From NCBI GenBank assembly GCA_045592125.1, contig JAZNUE010000079.1, forward strand, positions 1-64,000: a DNA stretch of 64,000 nucleotides. The letters run 5' to 3'. Shown here piece after piece: positions 1-7,724 of this stretch (positions within the stretch are counted from its first letter, which is position 1; every line of letters starts with the position of its first letter). Below the pieces are notes generated by a model. That model ran no database searches. It was not told the origin of the DNA and saw only the letters and a program-made list of their open reading frames with translations. This DNA is from HGM04593 sp045592125. GTDB taxonomy: Bacteria; Bacteroidota; Bacteroidia; Bacteroidales; Bacteroidaceae. The position numbers and the translations under genes are program-made.

Positions 1-1878
1 CGTGTTGGAGAAACTCAGGAATCCGCCCATATAAATGGTTGGAGTGTTATTGAAACTGTTCTTTGCGTAGTTCGTCTTGATGGTTCCGTATGCCGCGCAG
101 TTGCGGATGGTCACTTCACTTGAGTTCTCCTGAATCTTGCCGATAAATCCACCGGCACCCGAATCAACACGGTACTCGCCGGCATCAAAGGTACCGTACC
201 AAGAGCATTTTTCAATAAGGCTCTGGTGGTTGGCATAGCCCACGAAACCGCCTATCATGCCGGGACCGTGTACCTTTGCGGTAAGGTTGACGTATGAGGT
301 GATGTTCTGAATGACGGCACCGTTGCGCTCAAGGTCGTTTTCACCGTTCAGACCGCAAATTGAACCTATGACACCGCCGACGTAATCGACTTCGGTATTT
401 ACTACCACCTCACCGTATATGGTGAAATTCTTGACAGTACCTGTCCTGACCTCACCGAAGAAGCCGAGGCCGGGTCTGCCACCTTCAACATTCAGCCCTC
501 GTATGGTGTAGTTCTGTCCGTCAAAGACTCCGCGGAAGTTATTGTTCGCCTCGCCTGTGGAGCCGATAGGGGTCCACGGTCTGCCTTCAAGGTCGATATC
601 TGCCGTGAGAACCGCGCTTGCCGTTCTGTCCACGGTGTTGATGTGGTTGGCAAACCAGAAGAGGTTGCCGCCGTTCGCTATCTCGTAGTAGCCGCTGGCA
701 TTCTTTTGTGCAGGCTCATATTCGCCGGTCTCGCTGAAGCCGTTCACCCACTCGACAGCCTCGCCGCCCACTATCTCTTGCTCGTTCCAGTCGTCCACGG
801 TGATGCCTTCAAAGGTAAGCACATCGTTCAGGCTCATACGGATGGTGTAGGACTTGCCGCCGACCCAGTTGTACACATTGCCCGGATTGGCAGCGGCCAA
901 TTTGTCTGCATCCAGTTCGAAAGAAAGGTGTTCGTTGTCCGGGCTCAATGCCTCGATGGTGAATTGGATTTTCTTGTCCTCGAAGGCATTATTGTCGGCA
1001 AGTGGCAAGGCAAGTGCATACGCTGTGTACTTGGCATCTTTCTGCACAGTGGTACCATTTTCACCCAACTGCGTTGAAATCGCGGCATGAGTGCTTCGAC
1101 TGAAAGAAAGATTTCCTTGAAAATCGATACTTACCCACTTGGAGGCTACAGGCAATGCCGCATCTGTCTGCGACACCTGAACACTCTTGATGGTTGCCTC
1201 CGTTGGCCGCTTGTTGGTAATGATGAAGCGGAAGGTGGCAGGGATATGCTTGAACCGGAGCGTAGCCCTATTGTCGTCAATCATTTCGTAGGCATACATA
1301 TACATATAGTTGCGCAGGAAGTCGGGCACTTGATCGGCAACCTGTGTAAATGTAGCAGGCATTAGCATTGTGGCATCGAAGATAATGTCATGACTCACAA
1401 TTGAAGCACCGTTCGCTTCGCAGATAGGAGCGACAGCAAGGACATCAAAGCCCTCATACTTACCGCCAGTTATATCATATGGGTACGTCTCTATGGTCTT
1501 GAATGTTGCCCAGTGAGCATCGTCGGAGTGTTCACTGAGCCTATGGATGCTGGCGTAGGTGTGGTAGTTCCCTTCAATGCTCTTGACAAGTTCACCTCCC
1601 ACAATTGCCATCACCATCTCATAATCCTCTGTACCCTCAGGAGTATAGTCCCACTGGAAAATCAGGTTGCCCGAACCATTATCGTCATTCCAGACAGCAC
1701 GGGTACCAGTCTCAATGCCCACACCTCCGTCAAAGGTCAGGTGATAGCCCTCGGTAGGAGCAGTGGGTGTGTCGGGCACGATATCGTCTTGCTGGCAAGC
1801 GGTGAATAAGAGTACAGATAACAGAGTACAGAGTACAGATGTTATTCTGCTCTTATTTGCTTTTTTGGTTATTCTCAT
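1..1878 (-). CDS. Fimbrillin-like lipoprotein with GLUG-like repeats (3' end outside window)
   Basis: Read on the minus strand from ATG at 1878 and open to the window edge, giving at least 626 residues. It begins MRITKKANKSR, then a hydrophobic stretch ending LLFTAC, a lipoprotein signal with cysteine near residue 28. Residues about 40-370 resemble the Bacteroidetes fimbrillin/Mfa-like fold: a GTRAVW start, a KHIPATFRFII segment, and LTFEGITVDDWNE closing the module. After that come GLUG-like repeats (NFRGVFDGQNYTIRGL, GFFGEV, IGGFVGYA), typical of surface adhesins. The hydrophobic signal core is written by a heptamer DNA repeat, which is odd. Family assignment is by eye; the role as a surface-exposed adhesin or shaft protein is inferred. 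Confidence 0.8.
   Translation of the reverse strand, partial: MRITKKANKSRITSVLCTLLSVLLFTACQQDDIVPDTPTAPTEGYHLTFDGGVGIETGTRAVWNDDNGSGNLIFQWDYTPEGTEDYEMVMAIVGGELVKSIEGNYHTYASIHRLSEHSDDAHWATFKTIETYPYDITGGKYEGFDVLAVAPICEANGASIVSHDIIFDATMLMPATFTQVADQVPDFLRNYMYMYAYEMIDDNRATLRFKHIPATFRFIITNKRPTEATIKSVQVSQTDAALPVASKWVSIDFQGNLSFSRSTHAAISTQLGENGTTVQKDAKYTAYALALPLADNNAFEDKKIQFTIEALSPDNEHLSFELDADKLAAANPGNVYNWVGGKSYTIRMSLNDVLTFEGITVDDWNEQEIVGGEAVEWVNGFSETGEYEPAQKNASGYYEIANGGNLFWFANHINTVDRTASAVLTADIDLEGRPWTPIGSTGEANNNFRGVFDGQNYTIRGLNVEGGRPGLGFFGEVRTGTVKNFTIYGEVVVNTEVDYVGGVIGSICGLNGENDLERNGAVIQNITSYVNLTAKVHGPGMIGGFVGYANHQSLIEKCSWYGTFDAGEYRVDSGAGGFIGKIQENSSEVTIRNCAAYGTIKTNYAKNSFNNTPTIYMGGFLSFSNT
1811..1839 (-). 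repeat. TCTGTWC heptamer repeat inside a signal-peptide coding region
   Basis: On the minus strand four heptamers (TCTGTAC, TCTGTAC, TCTGTTA, TCTGTAC) follow one another and encode residues SVLCTLLSV of the lipoprotein signal peptide. The same heptamer array occurs in noncoding DNA at 2925-3012 and 58722-58898. Confidence 0.85.
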
Positions 1879-1927
1879 ATTTACTGTTGTTTATTGTTTT
1901 TTATTATTTATAGTTTGTCGCGAATGT

Positions 1928-2009
1928 TGTCATACTGAACGGAGTGTAATGGAGTGAAGTATCTCGGTTCGTGCGGATTTGAGATCCTTCGCTTTGCTCA
2001 GGATGACAG
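1928..2009. repeat. GTCATTCTGAA...GGATGACA intergenic inverted repeat
   Basis: Begins TGTCATACTGAACGGAGTG and ends CTTTGCTCAGGATGACA, with an inner ATCTCGG / GAGATCC pair. This is the common bacterial intergenic repeat whose two halves read TCATTCTGA and TCAGAATGA. It sits upstream of the lipoprotein start. Confidence 0.7.
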
Positions 2010-2050
2010 ATACGCGGTTATCTACTGTCTTGTCATTCTATATTTGCACT

Positions 2051-2237
2051 GTCATTGACTCGTTTTGCTTTTCGCAACCCAAACGGCATAACCTGCGGCT
2101 ATGCTACGTTTGACCTGTTGCTGCAAAACTCGTCGATAACAAAAAAGGTCATTGACTCGTTTTGCTTTTCGCAACCCAAACGGCATAACCTGCGGCTATG
2201 CTACGTTCGACCTGTTGCTGCAAAACTCGTCGATAAC
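2051..2237 (+). repeat. Two-unit hairpin-repeat array (type A stems)
   Basis: Two units, 2051-2140 and 2148-2237, start 97 bp apart. Each runs from GTCATTGACTCGTTTTGC to GCAAAACTCGTCGATAAC, so the ends pair. The inside folds as GCAAC, CC, AAACG, G, CATA, a 9-nt loop, TATG, CTA, CGTTT, GACCT, GTTGC. The units differ by a single base in the stem. No coding potential is evident. See the hairpin-family finding. Confidence 0.85.
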
Positions 2238-2249
2238 AAAACGTTGTTT

Positions 2250-2328
2250 TGTCATTTTGAACGCAGTGAAAAATCTCGGTTCGCGCGGGTTTGAGATCCC
2301 TCGTCGCTCACGCTCTGTCGGGATGACA
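2250..2328. repeat. GTCATTTTGAACG...GGGATGACA intergenic inverted repeat
   Basis: Second copy of the TCATTCTGA-type repeat. It directly follows the hairpin array with the joining sequence AACGTTGTTTTGTCATT, which is also found after the array near 20087-20105, so the two repeats travel as a composite. Confidence 0.7.
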
Positions 2329-2445
2329 GATACGCGGTTATCTTTTTGCTTCCCTGAGACTCATACCCGGCGGATAACATATCAGCCAAAATGGCGTTTT
2401 CAGTTTTTACCTTTCAGTTTTCAGTTTCCCAAAGGTCGCCCCAAG

Positions 2446-2640
2446 TTAACAACACTTGCTGAACGTGACCCGCACGGAATGAATTTCATCCATTCTTCGT
2501 GCGACCTATCACTACTCGTGTTGTTGATAGTGCGATTTATTGCCATAAATTGCCCCAATTAACAACACTTGCTGAACGTGACCCGCACGGAATGAATTTC
2601 ATCCATTCTTCGTGCGACCTATCACTGCTCGTGTTGTTGA
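2446..2640 (+). repeat. Tandem 113-bp duplication holding two type D hairpins
   Basis: Hairpins at 2446-2527 and 2559-2640 begin TTAACAACAC and end GTGTTGTTGA. The inner stem is GTGA, CCC, GCACG, G, AATG, loop, CATT, CTT, CGTGC, GACCTA, TCAC. The repeat unit of 113 bp also includes GTGCGATTTATTNCCATAAATTG, which overlaps the end of the small gene that follows, so that gene's last codons are duplicated downstream. Confidence 0.8.
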
Positions 2641-2649
2641 TAGTGCGAT

Positions 2650-2826
2650 TTATTTCCATAAATTGCCCCATTGCCCGCGACGTTCAGGAGCGCCACCGAA
2701 CTCGCTATCGTCGCTATCCGGTGCATTACCTGTAAAGGAACCTGCCAATATCTGGGAAGTCTCAATCTCCACCAGCGTCATTACAGGCGGTGTGTAAAAT
2801 TCTTTTTTCGGTTTTTTCTGTTTCAT
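2650..2826 (-). CDS. Small Bacteroidales protein of 58 residues, function unknown
   Basis: ATG at 2826, TAA at 2650-2652. The protein starts MKQKKPKKEFYTPPVM, continues VEIETSQILAGSFTG, and ends GQWGNLWK. It matches a familiar but uncharacterised class of short Bacteroidales proteins: a basic start, a (Y)xPPVM motif, an SQILAGS-like middle and a tryptophan-containing charged tail, commonly found next to fimbrillin-type lipoprotein genes, as here. No signal peptide or membrane segment is visible. Its 3' end is embedded in the 113-bp tandem repeat. Function is unknown; a link to the neighbouring lipoprotein is only positional. Confidence 0.6.
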   Translation of the reverse strand: MKQKKPKKEFYTPPVMTLVEIETSQILAGSFTGNAPDSDDSEFGGAPERRGQWGNLWK

Positions 2827-2924
2827 TGGCTAGTTATTGTTTTTCATTTATTAAAAGCTACTATGGAGCATTAAGGGCTACTAAGGACTGCTAAAGTGGC
2901 GACGCCCCAGCCTGACGGCTTTTG

Positions 2925-3012
2925 CTCTGTTATCTGTACTCTGTACTCTGTTCTCTGTTCTCTGTTCTCTGTACTCTGTACTCTGTACTCTGTTCTCTGT
3001 ACTCTGTTATCT
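2925..3012 (+). repeat. TCTGTWC heptamer array
   Basis: About twelve near-perfect heptamers of TCTGTTC or TCTGTAC, ending in CTCTGTTATCT. The period of 7 bp means all three frames stay open in places, giving hydrophobic pseudo-proteins rich in S, V, L, C and T. Confidence 0.9.
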
Positions 3013-3302
3013 AAAAAAAGCGCGCTACCGCAGGACACGTTTCTGTGCCGCACGATAACACGCTATATCTTATATTTTTGTCTCGAATTTAGCGAGGAGG
3101 TAACACGCTGTGCTACAGGCAGTTATAAAACACCTGCCACAAGCGGCAGGTGGAGCCGCCCATGCACTTATGCTGTATGTTATCCCGTTTAGCATTTGTT
3201 TTTTATTAATTGTCTGTTCTTACCTCTTTTTTAGTCCTGTACTCTGTAGGCTCAGTCCAAGTTATAGGCAACGGTCTGTTCTCTGTACTTTTCCTTCTCT
3301 TG

Positions 3303-3335
3303 CAAAAATAGTTAAATTGGTTCCTTTTTTGCAAA
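3303..3335 (-). promoter_or_regulatory. Bacteroidetes-type promoter-like site toward the small gene
   Basis: On the minus strand TTTG (3332-3335) is followed after 21 bp by TATTTTTG (3303-3310), fitting the -33 TTTG / -7 TAnnTTTG consensus. The transcript would cross the heptamer array before the 58-aa gene, leaving a leader of about 470 nt. Motif match only. Confidence 0.35.
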
Positions 3336-3484
3336 CGTTAAAAATGGAATTTTAAGCGATACAAAGGGGATTATTTTTTTTTAGCTAAAACAGTGACTCA
3401 GCTTCTAAAAAGGAGTGGATTATCAAGGTACTTGCCCACGCTAATCTTCTACTGGAACCTGAGAAGCATACTGCCGTAAGCCTT

Positions 3485-3533
3485 CATATAGCGGAAGCGT
3501 CCTGAGCCAAGCTCAGGACGCTTCCGCTATATG
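3485..3533 (-). terminator. Strong inverted repeat after pepT
   Basis: A perfect 23-bp inverted repeat with a 3-nt loop (CATATAGCGGAAGCGTCC and its complement), 13 bp past the pepT stop. The stem is very stable. There is no long T run, so it could also be a 3' stabilising hairpin. Confidence 0.7.
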
Positions 3534-3546
3534 CTTTCTATTCACT

Positions 3547-4788
3547 TCATTTTGCAAGGTCCTTAACGCCTGCTGCAATATTCACCACGGTCATCATGGC
3601 CTTCTCCATCACCTGTACCGAGACGAACTCATAGCGGCTGTGGAAATTGACGCCGCCGGCAAACAGGTTAGGACATGGGAGGCCCATGAACGAGAGCTGT
3701 GCGCCATCGGTACCGCCACGTATGGGCTTTACGTTGGGCACCACGCCGGCCTTCTGCATAGCGGCCTTGGCCAGTTCAATTATATGCATCTTGGGCTCGA
3801 CCTGCTCGCGCATGTTACGGTACTGCTCCTTGAGCTCAAGAGAGACAACACCATTGCCGTACTTCTCGCACATTGCCTTCTCAACTGTGCGCATGAACGC
3901 CATTCGCTTGGCGAAAATATCGCCATTGTGGTCGCGGATTATGTATGATACCTCGGCATGGTCTACGCCGCCGTTTATTCCCATCAGGTGATAGAAGCCC
4001 TGATATCCCTCGGTACATTCGGGCGATTCCATTGCCGGTATTGTAGAGACAATGTCGGTTGCCACACGCAGCGCGTTTAGCATCTTGCCCTTGGCATATC
4101 CCGGGTGCACGTTACGGCCCTGTATTGTGAAGAGCGCGCTGCCTGCGTTGAAGTTCTCGAACTCAAGCTCGCCCTCGGTACTGCCGTCAACCGTGTATGC
4201 CCAGTCGCAGCCGAAGAGAGGAACATTGAAGCTGTGTGCGCCACGGCCTATCTCCTCATCGGGGTTGAAGGCAATGCGTATCTTGCCATGCTCAATCTCG
4301 GGGTGGGCCTGAAGGTACTCTACTGCTGTTATGATTTCGGCAACGCCTGCCTTGTCATCGGCGCCCAGCAGCGTGTGGCCGTCGGTAACAACAAGCTCAT
4401 GGCCTGCATAGGCCTGCACTTCGGGGAAATCGGAAACACGCAGCACAATGTCATCCTTGGCCGAGAGCACGATATTGCCGCCCTGATAGCCTATAACGTT
4501 TGGCCTGACATCCTTGCCGCTCATGTCGGGGCTCGTGTCGAGGTGGGCAATGAAACCGACTACTGGCAGGTCCTTATCTGTATTGGCAGGGAGAGTTGCA
4601 TAGAGATAGCCCTTGTCATCGAGCACAACCTCGCTCAGGCCCATAGCCTTGAGCTCCTGCTCCAGGAAGCGCGCAAACACGAACTGCCCCTCGGTTGTGG
4701 GAACTGTTGTCGCGCTGTCGCACGACTCTGTATCAAATGTCACATACTTAAGGAAGCGCTGCAACATGTTATTCTTGAATTCACTCAT
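3547..4788 (-). CDS. pepT: Peptidase T (tripeptide aminopeptidase)
   Basis: 413 residues, the usual length for PepT of family M20B, a cytoplasmic dizinc enzyme that releases the N-terminal residue of tripeptides. The metal and catalytic motifs are visible: AHLDTSP (H82, D84), GADDKAGVAEI (D144 region), NPDEEIGRG (E178/E179), YTVDGSTEG (D201), and the C-terminal GGTDGAQLSFMGLPCPNLFAGG followed by NFHSRYEF with the last zinc histidine. Start ATG at 4788. It lies 13 bp downstream of the Smr-domain gene, so the two probably share a transcript, and a strong hairpin follows the stop. Confidence 0.95.
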   Translation of the reverse strand: MSEFKNNMLQRFLKYVTFDTESCDSATTVPTTEGQFVFARFLEQELKAMGLSEVVLDDKGYLYATLPANTDKDLPVVGFIAHLDTSPDMSGKDVRPNVIGYQGGNIVLSAKDDIVLRVSDFPEVQAYAGHELVVTDGHTLLGADDKAGVAEIITAVEYLQAHPEIEHGKIRIAFNPDEEIGRGAHSFNVPLFGCDWAYTVDGSTEGELEFENFNAGSALFTIQGRNVHPGYAKGKMLNALRVATDIVSTIPAMESPECTEGYQGFYHLMGINGGVDHAEVSYIIRDHNGDIFAKRMAFMRTVEKAMCEKYGNGVVSLELKEQYRNMREQVEPKMHIIELAKAAMQKAGVVPNVKPIRGGTDGAQLSFMGLPCPNLFAGGVNFHSRYEFVSVQVMEKAMMTVVNIAAGVKDLAK

Positions 4789-4801
4789 AATTATATAGTT
4801 T

Positions 4802-5896
4802 TTATTTTATTATCACCATTGTGGCGCCGAAGCCATACTTCTGGAACGAGGCGTCCTGCGAGAGACAGCGCGGGTACTTGCGGCGTATTTCCTGGGATAT
4901 TGCATTGCGCAGCACGCCTTCGCCCTTCCCGTGTATGAATACAATCTTCTTGCCCTTGTACCTAAGGTTCTCGTCCATTGTCCTGCGCACCACGTCGAGC
5001 TGGTAATTGAGCATGTCAAGACTGCTCATGCCGGCAGTTGTCTCAACCAGCTCGTCAATGTGCAGGTCAACTTCCAGGATGTCGCTGCCCTTGGCTATCC
5101 TGGGACGCGGCGCCTGCCTCTGCGGCCCGTCATCTCTCTTCTTCTCAAGGATAGCCTTCTGTATCTCCTCGGCGTCGGCAAAGATTTCCTTTGTGGGCCT
5201 GTCGTCCACAACAAGCTCGTACAGGAGCGCGCCTTCGTCAAAGAATGGATTCTCGCGGAACAGGTGGAGCTTGTAGAACTTCACAGTATCAATGCGGCGC
5301 TCTATGTTCATCGCAGGCTTAAGCGCAAAGGGTTTCTTATCCTTGAACGGGAGAAGCTGGACGCACACACGCCCAATGTCGTTGAGTTCTTCGCGCCCGA
5401 ACTCCTCGAGGAACATCTTGGAATTTGGCTCAAGCACGCCGTTGGCACGCACTGTCCAGCTGCGGCCCGAGGCCGACAGATAGGTAAAGCAGAGCATGTA
5501 GTTACTGTCGTTTATGAGGTATGCCTCAAAGCGTGAGTTGCCCAGCGACTTCGCGTCCATTGGCAGGAATGCCAGCATCACATTAAGGCGCTCGCCCTCG
5601 GGACGTTCCATGGGACGATAGGATACAATTGGCTCAAAGGGCTCGTCTTCCTCAGGGAGGGCCTTGGCCTTGACAGGCTCAGAGCGCCTCTTCACCTCCT
5701 CGTCCTTCGCCTTTTGCGCAGCGGTCTTCTTCTCAAAGTTGTATTCATTTGTCTCCACCGCTACACACTCGCGCACGTTCATGGGGATTTCAAAGCCGTC
5801 GGCATCCTCAACAAGCACAATATCCTTGCCGCGGAAGCCTGTAACCACCCCGCCGCCTTTCTCATATATAAAACGGACCTTATCGCCTATCTTCAT
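4802..5896 (-). CDS. DUF2027 / Smr-domain protein
   Basis: 364 residues. The N-terminus (MKIGDKVRFIYEKGGGVVTGF) is an SH3-like strand-rich segment typical of Bacteroidetes DUF2027 proteins. A lysine/glutamate-rich linker follows (residues about 55-85), then a middle beta domain. The C-terminal ~80 residues form a Smr domain: VDLHIDEL at the start, then IVFIHGKGEGVLR, the HGKG loop typical of Smr nucleases, and an aromatic KYGFGATMVII end. Smr domains nick or bind nucleic acids and are known from MutS2; the role of this stand-alone family is not established. First gene of a two-gene unit with pepT. Confidence 0.85.
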   Translation of the reverse strand: MKIGDKVRFIYEKGGGVVTGFRGKDIVLVEDADGFEIPMNVRECVAVETNEYNFEKKTAAQKAKDEEVKRRSEPVKAKALPEEDEPFEPIVSYRPMERPEGERLNVMLAFLPMDAKSLGNSRFEAYLINDSNYMLCFTYLSASGRSWTVRANGVLEPNSKMFLEEFGREELNDIGRVCVQLLPFKDKKPFALKPAMNIERRIDTVKFYKLHLFRENPFFDEGALLYELVVDDRPTKEIFADAEEIQKAILEKKRDDGPQRQAPRPRIAKGSDILEVDLHIDELVETTAGMSSLDMLNYQLDVVRRTMDENLRYKGKKIVFIHGKGEGVLRNAISQEIRRKYPRCLSQDASFQKYGFGATMVIIK

Positions 5897-6076
5897 AAAA
5901 CAGCATTATATTCTTGAAACGCGAAGATAGGGATAAAAAACGAAAAGTACATAATTTATATCGCAGAAAAACACGGAAAAGCAGTAAGCATTGAAAAGTG
6001 CCTTGAAAAGCCTTGAAAAGCCTTACAAGCCATTAAAAAAAACGCAAAGAGCACATCTCGCTGACAAGAAAAAGTG

Positions 6077-6084
6077 TAACTTTG
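6077..6084 (+). promoter_or_regulatory. -7 box TAACTTTG
   Basis: TAACTTTG fits TAnnTTTG and lies 34 bp before the ATG at 6119, leaving a leader of roughly 28 nt. No clear -33 TTTG is seen. Just upstream (about 5990-6030) is a short tandem of CCTTGAAAAG. Confidence 0.45.
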
Positions 6085-6118
6085 ATGTTGTTACCCAAAA
6101 AGAAGATTGAATTGTAAT

Positions 6119-6622
6119 ATGAGCACAGGTTCTATTAGCTTCGAGACAAGAAGCGGCAATGTCTTTGTGATAGGATATCCCGAACTGGAGAATCGTCCAG
6201 GTATAATGATTGGAGATGGTATGGCCGAATTCAGAGGACGTTACTCTGAGCTATATATTGCCAATACAAGAACATGCAGAATCCGCAAGTTCTCGGCCCA
6301 GACAGGACATCTTATCAAGCAGGTATTGGCCGATGACAATGAAATAGACTATGATTCCATTACAGAGAAGTACAGCAAGGAGGCTGTATCTACTGCAAGA
6401 ATAAAGGCAATAATCATTATTGACCTGAAAACCTGCTATGGATTCAAGAATGGGATATGCGCCATCTCCTGGGTGCTTCGGCCTAATGATGGATATTATG
6501 CCGATGGATACACACCCATCCAAGTAAAAAATGATGAAGTGGCCTATGCTATAATTAATACCGACTTGGAAATTATTGAACCATTCCGGCCAATTACAGA
6601 CATATCGGCAAGTTATTTTTAG
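6119..6622 (+). CDS. Hypothetical protein, 167 residues
   Basis: Not recognised. ATG at 6119 is preferred; an in-frame TTG at 6107 would add four residues. The protein starts MSTGSISFETRSGNVF and looks cytoplasmic, mixed alpha/beta, with no signal peptide or transmembrane segment. It has a hydrophobic strand (ARIKAIIIIDLKTC) in the middle and ends with ITDISASYF. It is a lone plus-strand gene between two minus-strand units and has its own TAnnTTTG box. It is convergent with the LRR gene, with 60 bp between stops. No function can be proposed. Confidence 0.6.
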   Translation: MSTGSISFETRSGNVFVIGYPELENRPGIMIGDGMAEFRGRYSELYIANTRTCRIRKFSAQTGHLIKQVLADDNEIDYDSITEKYSKEAVSTARIKAIIIIDLKTCYGFKNGICAISWVLRPNDGYYADGYTPIQVKNDEVAYAIINTDLEIIEPFRPITDISASYF

Positions 6623-6682
6623 AAACAGTACATTCTGCTGCTTCTTGGTCATTGTGTCTACTGCTCCCCCGCATTTCAGCAA

Positions 6683-7720
6683 TCAGGCAATCTCCTCAAC
6701 GTTGCCGAAGCGCTCCCACACGCGCGCGAACCCGTACTCAGCGACCTTGCCGGCAGGCACAAGCAGCAGGGTGCGTGCATAGACATCGTCATCGGCGATA
6801 TCCCCCGAGCACATTGGAGCAGCGTCGCACATCACGCGCAGCTGCCTTAGCGCCTTGCAGCTGCGGAAAGCCTGGTCGCCCACATTCACAACGGTCGCCG
6901 GCAGGGTTATGCACTCAATGGCCGAGCAGTTGTAGAAAGCGCCATAGCCAATGCTCAGCACACCGTCGTGCAACGTAACACGCTGGAGCGAAGTGCAGTT
7001 GGCCAGGACTCCCTGGTCGAGCATGTTCACCGCCTTGGGAAGCACAAGCTCCTCAAGCGACGAGCAGCCCCAGAAAGCGCCCTTCTTCACCGCTGCCACG
7101 CTTGCCGGCAGCTCAACCGAGCGCAGCGAGGAGCAGTCGCGGAACGCCCACCCGTCAATGGAGAGAAGGCCATCGGGCAAAGATACCTGGACCAGTGACG
7201 AGCAGCCGCAGAAGGCATACTCGCCTATACTGTCTACAAGGCTGCCTACAGAAATTCTCTCAAGTGCCTTGCAGCCGTCAAAGAGCGACGGCTCAATATT
7301 GACAAGGTTGTCGGGCAGGAACACCTTGGCCAGCGAGGTGCAGCCGGCAAAGGCCTGCCGCCCAATAACAATTACATCGGGTGGCAGGACCGCCTCGGAA
7401 AGCGATGTGCACCCCCTGAAGGCCTGCATGCCAATCACATGCAGCGCGCTGTTGAATGTCACCGACGACAGCATTGTACAGCCCTCAAAAGCGCTTATGC
7501 CCACAGAATCGACATTCTCGCCCAGCACAACCGAGCGCAAGGCAATGCAGTCCATGAACGCCTCATCAAGGATATCGGCAACCTTATACTCTACCCCGCC
7601 CGCCTCAATCGCTGCAGGGATTACTACTGTCCCTGAATAAGGGACTATGTTCCTGGTGACAGTAGCGCTTCTCTTGGCGCTGTCGAGCAGGTAGGCTATA
7701 TTGTCAACTACAGTAATCAT
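6683..7720 (-). CDS. BspA-type leucine-rich repeat protein (LRR_5)
   Basis: 345 residues made of about 10-11 repeats of 23 residues of the LRR_5/BspA type, with the repeated pattern AF.GC.SL..V.LP..V..IG (for example AFRGCTSLSEAVLPPDVIVIG and AFCGCSSLVQVSLPDGL). Such domains usually mediate protein binding on the surface. This one has no signal peptide, lipobox or C-terminal sorting domain, so it is predicted cytoplasmic. The start lies 4 bp after the queA stop, implying cotranscription with a tRNA-modification gene. The functional link is unclear. Confidence 0.85.
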   Translation of the reverse strand: MITVVDNIAYLLDSAKRSATVTRNIVPYSGTVVIPAAIEAGGVEYKVADILDEAFMDCIALRSVVLGENVDSVGISAFEGCTMLSSVTFNSALHVIGMQAFRGCTSLSEAVLPPDVIVIGRQAFAGCTSLAKVFLPDNLVNIEPSLFDGCKALERISVGSLVDSIGEYAFCGCSSLVQVSLPDGLLSIDGWAFRDCSSLRSVELPASVAAVKKGAFWGCSSLEELVLPKAVNMLDQGVLANCTSLQRVTLHDGVLSIGYGAFYNCSAIECITLPATVVNVGDQAFRSCKALRQLRVMCDAAPMCSGDIADDDVYARTLLLVPAGKVAEYGFARVWERFGNVEEIA

Positions 7721-7724
7721 TGGA

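Larger units (their letters stand above)
2827..3546. other. Gene-free stretch with repeats, promoter-like site and terminator
   Basis: No convincing gene. It holds the heptamer array (2925-3012), a short hairpin around 3130-3152 (ACCTGCC / GGCAGGT), stray heptamers near 3236 and 3284, a minus-strand promoter-like site (3303-3335), and the pepT terminator (3485-3533). Apparent reading frames across the heptamer array are products of the repeat. Confidence 0.6.

Noticed and set aside
643..1809. Plus-strand frames opposite the first lipoprotein
   Set aside because: The minus strand is a single frame with lipobox and family features across the whole stretch; the plus-strand frames are its antisense.
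2896..3192. Open frames across the heptamer array, on both strands, rich in S, V, L, C and T
   Set aside because: A 7-bp repeat without stops opens frames automatically. There is no start context or homology, and codon use is that of the repeat.
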